Source of the DNA: Pirellulales bacterium
GTDB lineage: Bacteria; Planctomycetota; Planctomycetia; Pirellulales; JAICIG01
DNA: 42,402 nt
Reading direction: 5' to 3'
Assembly: GCA_035533075.1 (NCBI GenBank)
Contig: DATLUO010000035.1
Coordinates: 1-42,402, forward strand
A program made the translations under genes and the position numbers. The notes under the pieces were generated by a model. That model was given only the letters and a program-made list of their open reading frames with translations, was not told where the DNA came from and ran no database searches. Positions 32,669 through 40,391 of the stretch are shown in pieces (positions within the stretch are counted from its first letter, which is position 1; each line of letters begins with the position of its first letter).

Positions 32669-33715
32669 ATGAATACCAAGAAACTTGTCAGCGTGGTCAT
32701 GCCCGTGTTCAACGGCCAGGCGTTTCTGGCCCAGGCCGTCGAGAGCGTGCTGGCACAGACCTACCAACCGATCGAATTGATCGCGGTCGACGATGGCTCG
32801 ACCGACGCCTCGGCCGACATCTTGGCAGGTTTTGGATCACGGATTCGCGTTATTCGCCAGCCGAACGCTGGCGTGTCGGCGGCGCGGAACGCGGGCATCG
32901 AGCAGGCGCGAGGCGAGCTGATCGCCTTTCTCGATCAGGACGACTGGTGGCAGCCGGAGAAAGTGGCGCGGCAGGTGGAGCTGTTTCAGACCGACGATCG
33001 GATCGGCCTGGTCCATACGGCGGTTGCCTGCTACGACGAGGCGCTCCAGCGCGAAGTAGGTCCGCAAGATCCGACTGCCCGCCCCGAAGACATGGTTGGC
33101 GACTGCCATGAATCGCTGCTGTTGGGCAATCCATTGGTGAACTCGAGCGCCATCGTCCGGCGATCGGCCCTCGACGGCGTGGGCGGACTGGACTTACAGA
33201 TTCGTGGCAACACGGTGCAAGACTACGACCTTTGGCTGAGGATGGCGAGGCGTTACCGCTTCGCGTATCTGCCCGACCGGCTGACCGTTTTTCGGCTGCA
33301 CGGCAAGCAGGGGCACCGCGACCGGCGGGCGATGCTCGGCGACGAGCTGGCCCTCCTCTTGCGAGAGCGGCGCGAAAACGAGTGGCGAGTGTCGAGTGCT
33401 GGCCGTCGGCGGTTGGCGGACCTGCACGATTCGCTGGCGACAGCTCATTTCGAGGCGGGAGACGCTTCGGAAGCACGGCGGCACTTCCGCACCGCGATGC
33501 GGATTGAACCGTCGCGCCGGCGCGTGGGTCGCTTCGGAGCGAGCTGCCTGCCGTATGCGGCGGTGTCGCGGATGCGAAGAGCGTGGCACTGGATGAAGGC
33601 AACCCCAAGTCCCCAATTCCAAGCCGCGACAGTTTCCACCCGCCCTCACCCTAGCCCTCTCCCGGAGGGAGAGGGGATCGCAGAACGGCACGGAGTCCGA
33701 TCCCTACAGACGTGA
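32669..33715 (+). CDS. GT2 family glycosyltransferase
   Basis: 348 residues from ATG 32669 (MNTKKLVSVVMPVFNG); the frame opens at a TTG 30 nt earlier, which is not needed. The GT-A domain shows AVDDGSTDASADIL, NAGVSAARNAGIEQARGELIAFLDQDDWW with its DxD-like DQDD (in parts), and NSSAIVRRSALDGVGGLD. C-terminal helices ~240-300 (DLHDSLATAHFEAGDASEARRHF, TPR-like, in parts) follow the catalytic domain. The tail RPHPSPLPEGEGIAE is encoded by a dispersed palindromic repeat, not by native sequence. It probably extends the glycan assembled by the neighbouring enzymes. Confidence 0.9.
   Translation: MNTKKLVSVVMPVFNGQAFLAQAVESVLAQTYQPIELIAVDDGSTDASADILAGFGSRIRVIRQPNAGVSAARNAGIEQARGELIAFLDQDDWWQPEKVARQVELFQTDDRIGLVHTAVACYDEALQREVGPQDPTARPEDMVGDCHESLLLGNPLVNSSAIVRRSALDGVGGLDLQIRGNTVQDYDLWLRMARRYRFAYLPDRLTVFRLHGKQGHRDRRAMLGDELALLLRERRENEWRVSSAGRRRLADLHDSLATAHFEAGDASEARRHFRTAMRIEPSRRRVGRFGASCLPYAAVSRMRRAWHWMKATPSPQFQAATVSTRPHPSPLPEGEGIAERHGVRSLQT
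33642..33676. repeat. CCCTCACCCTAGCCCTCTCCC palindrome element at a gene end
   Basis: The element pairs CCCTCTCC with GGAGAGGG and is translated as PHPSPLPEGEG at the end of the GT2 protein. Variants occur at 31823-31853 and 38756-38820. Confidence 0.75.
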
Positions 33716-34416
33716 TTCCATCGTCGCTGAACCCTGAACCCCGAACCCTGAACCCTCTTTTGAAATTGTCTCTCAAACGTCTGGCCGACCTGATCGCCAC
33801 CGCGCTGGTCTTGCCGGCCTGGCTGGCTTACCAAGTCGGCGCTTTGGCCATCGGCAAACAACAGGCATTTGCCGGTTGGTCGCAGGCGATGAGTTTGTTG
33901 CCTGGACTAAGCGGCGTCTATTTGCGAAGGGCATTTTACAAACTGACGCTGCCGCAGTGCGGCGACGGGGCCTGCGTCACCTTTGGCACGGTCATCTCAC
34001 ATCCGACTGCGCGCATCGGCTGCAATGTTTATGTCGGCGCCTTTTGCGTGTTGGGCGACGTAACCTTGGAAGACGACGTGCTGTTAGGCTCGCACGTCTC
34101 GATCATCAACGGCGGTGGGCAGCATGGCATCGACCGGCTCGGTATTCCGGTTCGCGAGCAACGGGGCAGCTTTCCGCGAGTGACAATCGGCCAAGACACG
34201 TGGATTGGCGACCGGGCCCTAGTGATGGCCGACGTCGGGGAACATTGCGTCGTGGCCGCCGGCGCCGTGGTGACGAAGCCGGTGGCCGATTACGCCATCG
34301 TCGCTGGCGTGCCGGCCAGGCCGATATCGAGCCGCGCGCGGGGCGAACTCGGCGACCCCGAGGCCAACCGGGCGGCCCAGCCGACGACTTCACGCGTTGC
34401 AGAGGAAGTAGCTTGA
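33712..34416 (+). CDS. Hexapeptide-repeat acyltransferase (WcaF/CysE-like)
   Basis: The frame opens with GTG 33712, overlapping the previous stop; TTG 33760 is an alternative start, and I am unsure which is used. The domain shows left-handed beta-helix repeats: VTFGTVISHPTARIGCNVYVG, HVSIINGGGQHG with the probable catalytic His, VTIGQDTWIGDRALVMADVG and VVAAGAVVTKPVADYAIVAGVPA (given in parts). It should O- or N-acetylate a sugar. With the GTG start, residues ~6-15 are encoded by a GAACCCT array in which the one unit that would place TGA in frame reads CGA. It is the last gene of the + strand block before a convergent gene. Confidence 0.85.
   Translation: MIPSSLNPEPRTLNPLLKLSLKRLADLIATALVLPAWLAYQVGALAIGKQQAFAGWSQAMSLLPGLSGVYLRRAFYKLTLPQCGDGACVTFGTVISHPTARIGCNVYVGAFCVLGDVTLEDDVLLGSHVSIINGGGQHGIDRLGIPVREQRGSFPRVTIGQDTWIGDRALVMADVGEHCVVAAGAVVTKPVADYAIVAGVPARPISSRARGELGDPEANRAAQPTTSRVAEEVA
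33728..33756. repeat. Four-unit TGAACCC array at the acyltransferase 5' end
   Basis: Units TGAACCC, TGAACCC, CGAACCC, TGAACCC. The third unit's CGA at 33742-33744 is exactly in the frame of the acyltransferase; a TGA there would stop the GTG-initiated frame. Confidence 0.85.
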
Positions 34417-34429
34417 GCGACCTCTCAAG
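34412..34429. terminator. Candidate terminator between convergent genes
   Basis: CTTGAG-CGACCT-CTCAAG forms a 6-bp stem in the 26-nt space between the acyltransferase and the convergent G8 gene. There is no U-tract, so this is only a weak candidate. Confidence 0.3.
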
Positions 34430-34442
34430 TGAACCGGGTCCG

Positions 34443-37115
34443 CTACAGATACTGAACACCATTGATGACGACACCGAGTGTGTCGGCACTCGTATCAAGC
34501 GTAAGGCTGAAGGAGTACGTCGCACTGGTGTTGATGGCTAGAGTCTTCAACACCGCGCCGTTTTTTTCGATATACAGCCCGTTCCCAGCAACGCCCACGT
34601 ACCAGGTCACCCCGGCGTCGATAATCGTGATGCATGCTTGCGTGGCGCCCTGTGACGACGTGCCTGTGACCTCAAGCGTCGAGCCCGAAGTCGACTGGGT
34701 AAGCGTGAAAGCCGACGTTACGCCGCCAACGACCTGGGAACTGCCGACGCTGTTTTGCGGAGCGGGCGGACCGACCGGCGCGTCGTATCCGACGAGCCAG
34801 GAATGAGGCATGCCATCGACGATTCGCGTCAGCAGGTTCCAACCAGGCTGGAGCGTGATCGGCGTTGCCTCCGTAACCACTCCTTCCGGCGTGTAGTACG
34901 ACACCGTGTAGGTTGGCGACGAGACCTTGACTTGGCTTTTGTAGGGGTTTAATCCGTACCAGAACGGCGCCGCTTGCGACTGTGAGCTGCCGATCTCACC
35001 CTCCATCGCCAGCCCGTACTGTCGCATCAACTGGGTGTTCGTCAAACCGATCAGGGCGTCGGGAATATTGGCATCGGACGTGGGAAACGGCACATCGTTC
35101 CCGCCTTGGTTAGCAAAGTACGCTTCTACCCCGTTGATGTAGACCTGCTGCGGCACAAAATCCGTGTTCGGGTCGGTGCTCTCATAGGTGCGTTGCGAAT
35201 CCCATTGGTATTGCAACCGAGCGTCAGGACCAAAAGCTACACCGGAATAAGACAGACTCCGGTTGGATGACGTGGTTGACGACTGTTGGGTGATCTCAAA
35301 TCCCGTGAGATCATCCCAGTAGCCGCCGCTAACGGTATTGTCGATCCCGGCGGCCGGTGAATTAGCGCCTAATGCAAACCCAACGACCTGATCGTTGAAT
35401 GCATTAACGCTCCCGGCATAGCTGCTGATGTTTACGCCGACTGACTTGGAGATGAATCCTGGTACAGCAGCCAACGATGAGTTTCGGATGGCTATACTCC
35501 CGGCCCACTGGCCAACGTTGACTCCTACCGTGACGTCCCAGGCTGTGAAGTCGTTGATGACCGACTGGGTTCCAGGTGCAAGCGGCATCGTGATTGGCAA
35601 ATGCAGAAACAATTCAACGCCGTCAGTCGATTCAGCGGCGATGTTGCCTGAAAAACCTGCCAAGGGAACGCTTTCCGTGTTTTGGCCGTTCCAGGCGGTA
35701 ATTTGCCCTAAACTTCCGGCATAGTCGAGGCCCTGGTTGAGAAACTGAAAACCAGTCGTATCGTCCAAGGCGATGTTATTGATCAGTGAGACGCTTGGCG
35801 ATTGCATCCAGAAGCCACTGCCCGTGAAGCCAAAGTCGTTGATGTTGTTCCGAGATGTGTTTACGAAGTAGTCAGTCCCATTGGCCACGCCTGTCGTTCG
35901 CACGGCTAAATTGGCGTTGAACGTGCCAATCTCGTTGCCGGCCTCGGTCACGAAGCCGGCGCCGTTGTTGTCAAACGCTACATTGTCTTCCATGTCTACG
36001 TTCGACGAGTGGTTGTCGTAGCCCCAGCCGGGGCTGCCCATTTCGAAGTTGCCGCTGACGAGAATCGGTGGATCGTTCTCGGACATGGTGGGCCAGTAGT
36101 CTCGATGGAAGTGTACGGCATAACGACCGACCACGTTTTTGGTGCCGTCGGGATTGGTCGCTCCCAAGGGCAATGATTTGTTCGTGCGGCCAAGGTTACA
36201 GAAGTCGGCGTTTTCAACGACCTCCTGGTCGGTGTGCATGAACATCACATGACCAAAGCGTTCGTAATCGGTGGTGTTCTGGCTCTGGAAAATCACGTTC
36301 CGCGCCTCGTCGGCTACGTACACGTTCTGGCCAGGGACAGTGGAGTGCGTAAACTGCAAGGGGCTGGCCAGCGTGACCGTGTCGCCGTTGATGGCTTGAA
36401 TCTTGATCTGCTCGTCTTGGTTGGCGGTGGGCGACGTGCCCGGAAGGAGCAGCGTATCGCCGGCTTTCCACCCCGTCGGAACCGAGCCCAGCGTGATGGA
36501 CGTGCTGCCGACGTTCGTGTTGTACGCTGTATCGTAGGGTGTGACGGTGGCTCCGACGATCGAGACCGTATTCATGGAGATCAGGCCGCGGGCCAACTGT
36601 TCCGGGTCGTTTGGCCAGGCTTGCGTCAACGTTCCCGTATCGGCAAAGGTCAGCTTGGCCGTCACGCCGGGTTGAATGGGGTTGGCGAGCGTGCCGATAT
36701 CGAGCTCGCCGCGGGGAATACCGTTGGCGTCTTCCGTTCCAACCACGATGGTGTCGACCAAGAGACTGGTGTTGACGTTGGTGGCGAATTGCAGCAGTCC
36801 GTTATCGAGGACCGATCGCAGCGCGCCGGGCTCTTGGCCGTCGACGGTGACGGCGATGCCATTGGGAATCCAGACGTTGTCGCCGTTGCCGGGCACTCGG
36901 CCGCCCCAAGTCGCCGGGTCGCTCCAGTTGCCGGATTTCACGGCGGTGTCGGAGATGGCGCTTTGTGGAATCAAATTGCCGAGATAGGCACACTCGGCGG
37001 CGTACGTCGGATTGGCATTGCAGACCACCGTGGGCGTGCAACGCAGTTCCAATTGCTCGAGACGCAATTCTTTTTTGGGGAACCGTTTTTTGGGGAACCG
37101 TTTTTTGGGGAACAT
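34443..37115 (-). CDS. G8-domain beta-helix surface protein with planctomycete N-terminal motif
   Basis: 890 residues on the minus strand from ATG 37115. The N terminus has a threefold KKRFP repeat, then LRLEQLELRCTPTVV, resembling the LExLExR-type motif at the start of many planctomycete extracellular proteins. Residues ~62-190 match a G8 domain (WSDPATWGGRVPGNGDNVWI), and the region to ~700 is a right-handed beta-helix with VGRYAVHFHRDYWP near 330, as in CEMIP/fibrocystin-like proteins, some of which bind or cleave hyaluronan. The last ~110 residues form a separate beta domain (CITIIDAGVTWYVGVAGNGL, TLGVVINGVQYL). It is Thr/Asn/Gly-rich and clearly secreted in character. It may bind or process the glycan made by this locus. 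Confidence 0.85.
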   Translation of the reverse strand: MFPKKRFPKKRFPKKELRLEQLELRCTPTVVCNANPTYAAECAYLGNLIPQSAISDTAVKSGNWSDPATWGGRVPGNGDNVWIPNGIAVTVDGQEPGALRSVLDNGLLQFATNVNTSLLVDTIVVGTEDANGIPRGELDIGTLANPIQPGVTAKLTFADTGTLTQAWPNDPEQLARGLISMNTVSIVGATVTPYDTAYNTNVGSTSITLGSVPTGWKAGDTLLLPGTSPTANQDEQIKIQAINGDTVTLASPLQFTHSTVPGQNVYVADEARNVIFQSQNTTDYERFGHVMFMHTDQEVVENADFCNLGRTNKSLPLGATNPDGTKNVVGRYAVHFHRDYWPTMSENDPPILVSGNFEMGSPGWGYDNHSSNVDMEDNVAFDNNGAGFVTEAGNEIGTFNANLAVRTTGVANGTDYFVNTSRNNINDFGFTGSGFWMQSPSVSLINNIALDDTTGFQFLNQGLDYAGSLGQITAWNGQNTESVPLAGFSGNIAAESTDGVELFLHLPITMPLAPGTQSVINDFTAWDVTVGVNVGQWAGSIAIRNSSLAAVPGFISKSVGVNISSYAGSVNAFNDQVVGFALGANSPAAGIDNTVSGGYWDDLTGFEITQQSSTTSSNRSLSYSGVAFGPDARLQYQWDSQRTYESTDPNTDFVPQQVYINGVEAYFANQGGNDVPFPTSDANIPDALIGLTNTQLMRQYGLAMEGEIGSSQSQAAPFWYGLNPYKSQVKVSSPTYTVSYYTPEGVVTEATPITLQPGWNLLTRIVDGMPHSWLVGYDAPVGPPAPQNSVGSSQVVGGVTSAFTLTQSTSGSTLEVTGTSSQGATQACITIIDAGVTWYVGVAGNGLYIEKNGAVLKTLAINTSATYSFSLTLDTSADTLGVVINGVQYL
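37071..37115 (-). repeat. 15-nt triplication encoding KKRFP x3
   Basis: Three tandem copies of TTTTTTGGGGAACCG (plus-strand reading) at 37071, 37086 and 37101; the third ends in the start codon. Expansion would stay in frame. Confidence 0.9.
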
Positions 37116-37325
37116 GGGCAGACCTCAAAACTTCCTGTTGGCCCCGATGTGACCAGGCTGGCTTCTGTTTGTTGCGAGAGGCGACGAGCGCCGCCATCGA
37201 AACTCTAACATAATTCCGCAGCGTGGGACGGCGGCGAGTCGCTTCGCAAAAGATATGCCGTGCAGCGATGTTTTTCGCTCGCAACCGTCAGTTAAAGCGT
37301 TGTCTAATGGGTTGCTCTTTTTGGA

Positions 37326-37557
37326 CCCCATCCGCCTTGTGCGGATGGTGAACGAGATGGTGAGCTAGAAAAAGTCCGGCCAAAAAACGCATGTCAAGGC
37401 CCCATCCAGCTTGCCTGGATGGTGAATAAGATTCCTTCAGCTACCACGATAGCCGCTAATCTCCTTCACCATCCGCACGAGGCGGATGGGGTCGCGATTT
37501 GCCGCGTTTTCTCGCCTAGCCCACCATCTCCTTCACCATCCAGGCAAGCTGGATGGG
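37326..37557. repeat. Four CCATCC hairpins, two per orientation; gene-free 37116-37683
   Basis: Four hairpins lie at 37329-37347 (CATCCGC/GCGGATG), 37403-37421 (CATCCAG/CTGGATG), 37470-37488 and 37538-37555. Copy 3 is the reverse complement of copy 1, and copy 4 of copy 2, including the flanks CCCC and GGTGAA. The rest of 37116-37683 holds the dispersed element at 37572-37627; 37116-37320 is the presumed promoter region of the G8 gene, without a clear -10/-35 pair. Confidence 0.85.
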
Positions 37558-37571
37558 GTCGAATGCACACC

Positions 37572-37627
37572 AACCCGAAGCGCCAGCGAGGTAAGTGCCC
37601 TGCGCGTCCTCGCTTGCGCTTCGGGTT
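37572..37627. repeat. Dispersed AACCCGAAGCGCCAGCGAGG inverted repeat
   Basis: The left arm at 37572-37591 and right arm ending 37627 match the innermost inverted repeat of the 18620-19173 element (18891-18951), with a different spacer. Short frames across it read like NPKRQRG and are not genes. Confidence 0.8.
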
Positions 37628-37683
37628 AGTGCGGGGCCATGATAATCCGGGCTGAGGCTGGGGAACCGCAAGCACAAGCATTC

Positions 37684-38958
37684 ATGAGTCTTCGCATCAC
37701 GAGCGTTTACATCTGGGTGGCGGTCTTGCTGGCCTGCGCGGAGTTGGCGCTGCAGTACCGCGCCCATCAGCGCGGTTGGGACGCGCCGCTGTTCCGCACG
37801 GCGGCCGCTTCGGCCGCCACCGCGCGGGAAAAACCGGCCCAGGAAAATCCCGCCCAGGAAAAACCGGTCCGGTATGGTCCGACGGCAGACTTCCCCTTCC
37901 GCAGTCAAATCGTCGCTCGAGAGCGCAGCGCGGATACACTGCGGCTATGGGTGGCGTCGGCCTCGCATGCCGAAGATATTTACCTGGGCGTCGAAGAGAC
38001 ATTTCCCGCTCAGACTGGTCGGTTGTTGAACACAATCGCCGCGGGAGGCCACTGGCAAGTGCTCAACGCCAGCCGGGCGGGCAACGTTATCGCCACCAAC
38101 AAGGCCGACTTGTCGAAGCTCGCTCGCGAGTGGCGGCCCAACGTCGTGCTGCTCTATCAGATGTCGATGGAAATCGTGGCTTTGTCACGGGAGCATCTCG
38201 GTGCCAACCGGCCGACGCGAAAAGCGCACGCCGACACGGGCCCGGTTGAACCGAGGCACGAAAGCGCGCTGGAAAGAGCGGCCGCCGAGACGACAACGTA
38301 TTCCACGCTGAAAGCAAATATCACGCCATGGATCGCCAGCCAACGGGTACACGCGGAAGATATCGGCCAGGCCGCCGAGCAGGATTTCGACCGGCGCGTG
38401 CGCGACTTCGTGAAGGCGGTGCGGGACGTGGGGGCGTCGCCCGTGCTCTGCACGTTCGGCACCAGCCACAGTCAAGACGACGCCGGGCGCTTGCCGTGGC
38501 CGGTGCGGCAGTTCATGTTGCGCTACAACCGCTATCTTTCGCCGGCGGGCTGGACGCGCGCGATCGCGCGGTTCAACGCCGCCCTTCGCCAGATTGCCGA
38601 GGAAGAAGGCGTGCCGCTGGTCGATTGCGAACGGGCGATGACGGGGCAGGCGCGATACTTTCGAGACTTTGTTCACTTCACGCCAGAAGGGCATCGGCGA
38701 GTCGCGGAACTGTTGAGCGAGAAGATATTGGAGCTGTCAGCCGATTCGAGAATCCCTCACCCTGGCCCGTATGGTAGCCCTCTCGCTCCGCGAGAGGAAA
38801 ACCCGGAGGCAGAGGGGCCGGGGGTCAGTGGTCGGTGGTCGGTGGCGAGCGGTCAGTTGCTCGAGGGCCACGTCCAGAATCCAAAATCCAAAATCGAAAA
38901 TCCAAAATCCCGTGACGGCCTGGGAAGGCCATCCTCCGGCGCGGGAGGGCACGAATGA
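37684..38958 (+). CDS. SGNH/GDSL-type hydrolase-like, AlgX/DltD-like partner of MBOAT
   Basis: 424 residues from ATG 37684 (MSLRITSVYIWVAVLLACAEL), which gives a signal anchor; the in-frame ATG 37639 would add sequence lying in the repeat-rich gap. The catalytic-block Ser lies in LWVASASHAEDIYL, and the C-terminal Asp/His pair is in YFRDFVHFTPEGHRRVAELL. SGNH proteins encoded next to an MBOAT usually receive the acyl group outside the membrane and transfer it to the glycan. The ATG of the MBOAT gene overlaps the stop (ATGA), supporting coupling. A 15-nt triplication encodes EKPAQENPAQEKP near residue 50. The last ~60 residues are repeat-derived. Confidence 0.8.
   Translation: MSLRITSVYIWVAVLLACAELALQYRAHQRGWDAPLFRTAAASAATAREKPAQENPAQEKPVRYGPTADFPFRSQIVARERSADTLRLWVASASHAEDIYLGVEETFPAQTGRLLNTIAAGGHWQVLNASRAGNVIATNKADLSKLAREWRPNVVLLYQMSMEIVALSREHLGANRPTRKAHADTGPVEPRHESALERAAAETTTYSTLKANITPWIASQRVHAEDIGQAAEQDFDRRVRDFVKAVRDVGASPVLCTFGTSHSQDDAGRLPWPVRQFMLRYNRYLSPAGWTRAIARFNAALRQIAEEEGVPLVDCERAMTGQARYFRDFVHFTPEGHRRVAELLSEKILELSADSRIPHPGPYGSPLAPREENPEAEGPGVSGRWSVASGQLLEGHVQNPKSKIENPKSRDGLGRPSSGAGGHE
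38756..38912. repeat. Palindrome, GGTCRGT heptamers and AATCCAA heptamers in a gene tail
   Basis: 38756-38820 is a CCCTCACCCTGG-type element with a CTCTCGCTCCGCGAGAG hairpin. 38823-38857 is five heptamers (GGTCAGT, GGTCGGT, GGTCGGT, GGCGAGC, GGTCAGT). 38878-38912 is about 4.7 AATCCAA-type units. All are read in frame as the C-terminal tail of the SGNH protein (SPLAPREE, GVSGRWSVASG, NPKSKIENPKS). Confidence 0.9.
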
Positions 38959-40355
38959 ACTTCAATTCGGCGGAGTTCATGGTGTTTCTCACGGTGGTGC
39001 TGGCGGCCTACGCCGCGGTCTTCCGCAGCGCCCGGCTGCGCGACGTGGTGCTGCTGTGCGCCAGCTACTTCTTCTACATGTCGTGGAACTGGAAGTACGC
39101 CGGGCTGATCGCGGCCTCGACGGTGGTCGATTACTGGATCAGCCTGCGGCTGCACGCCGAACAGCGGCCGCGCCTGCGGAAGGGGCTGTTGACGGTCAGC
39201 GTGTGCATGAACCTGGGCATCCTGGCCGTCTTCAAATACTACAATTTCTTCATCGACCTGGCGGGCGGGGCCACGGAGTTGTTCGGCACCGACATAAGTT
39301 GGCTGCGGCACAAGTTTCTGCTGCCGATCGGCATTTCGTTTTACACGTTCGAGACGCTCACCTACACGGTCGACGTTTATAAACGGGTGATCGCCCCCGA
39401 ACGCAATTTGATGAAGTTCGCGCTCTACCTGACGTTCTTTCCGCACCTCGTGGCCGGGCCGATCGTGCGAGCGGCCGATTTTTTGCCGCAGTTGCATCGC
39501 ACGCCGCCCGTCTCCGTCGATCGCTTCCAAAGCGGTATGTTTCTCGCCTTCCAGGGCTTGTTCAAGAAGGTGATTCTGGCCGACCTGCTGGCGGGGCTTG
39601 CGGTCGACGCAGTTTTTGCCGACCCGTTGCGGTTTTCGTCGTTCGATCTGCTGATGGCGCTCTATGGCTACGCGTTCCAGATCTACAACGACTTTTCGGG
39701 CTACACCGACATCGCCCGCGGCGTCTCGAAAATGTTCGGCTTCGAGCTGCCGGAGAATTTCAATCGCCCCTACTTGGCGGAGAACGTGCGCGACTTCTGG
39801 GGCCGGTGGCACATCTCGTTGTCGACGTGGCTGCGCGACTACTTGTACATCCCGCTGGGCGGCAGCCGTGGTACGGCGGCGCGCGTGCGGGCCAACTTGA
39901 TGATCACGATGCTGTTGGGCGGCCTGTGGCACGGGGCGGCGCTCAACTTTCTGTTCTGGGGCGGTTATCACGGCGCGCTGCTCTGCCTGGCACACGCGAT
40001 GCCGAAACGGGCCGCCGCGGCGACTCCGGCGGGCCGACTGGCGAACCGGTTCGTCTGCTTTCACTTGATCGTGGCGGGCTGGCTCTTGTTCCGGATCGGC
40101 ACTTGGGCAGGGTTGGTCGACTACGTGCAAGGGTTGGCGTCGTTTTCGGGCGGCAGCGCGCTGAGTCCGCTGTTCTATACCGTGCTGATGCTCTCCGCAG
40201 TGTGTCATCTCGCGCCGCAGGTTTGGTCGCCGGCGTTCACGGGTTGGTGGGTGCGGCGTCCGGCGTTCGTGCAGGCGGTCGCCTATGCGGGGCTGATTCT
40301 TGTTTTTTGCGGCAGCAGTCTGGGTACGCCGTCGTTCATCTACTTTCAGTTCTAG
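38955..40355 (+). CDS. MBOAT O-acyltransferase (AlgI-like)
   Basis: 466 residues, polytopic. MBOAT signatures include LCASYFFYMSWNWKYAGLI, FKYYNFF, LPIGISFYTFETLTYTVDVY (given in part), VAGPIVRAADFLPQL, NFNRPYLAENVRDFWGRWHISLSTWLRDYLYIPLGG (in parts NFNRPYLAENV and WGRWHISLSTWLRDY) and MLLGGLWHGAALNFLFWG with the catalytic His (H326). AlgI-type enzymes move an acetyl group across the inner membrane for O-acetylation of polysaccharide. The upstream SGNH gene overlaps by four nt and is the likely periplasmic partner. The length is normal for the family. Confidence 0.92.
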   Translation: MNFNSAEFMVFLTVVLAAYAAVFRSARLRDVVLLCASYFFYMSWNWKYAGLIAASTVVDYWISLRLHAEQRPRLRKGLLTVSVCMNLGILAVFKYYNFFIDLAGGATELFGTDISWLRHKFLLPIGISFYTFETLTYTVDVYKRVIAPERNLMKFALYLTFFPHLVAGPIVRAADFLPQLHRTPPVSVDRFQSGMFLAFQGLFKKVILADLLAGLAVDAVFADPLRFSSFDLLMALYGYAFQIYNDFSGYTDIARGVSKMFGFELPENFNRPYLAENVRDFWGRWHISLSTWLRDYLYIPLGGSRGTAARVRANLMITMLLGGLWHGAALNFLFWGGYHGALLCLAHAMPKRAAAATPAGRLANRFVCFHLIVAGWLLFRIGTWAGLVDYVQGLASFSGGSALSPLFYTVLMLSAVCHLAPQVWSPAFTGWWVRRPAFVQAVAYAGLILVFCGSSLGTPSFIYFQF

Positions 40356-40391
40356 TTCCAGCCAGAGACGCAACAACCGAGCGCGAATAAA

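Noticed and set aside
34412-34429. Strong intrinsic terminator
   Set aside because: The stem is only 6 bp and no T-run follows on either strand, so it is listed as a weak candidate only.
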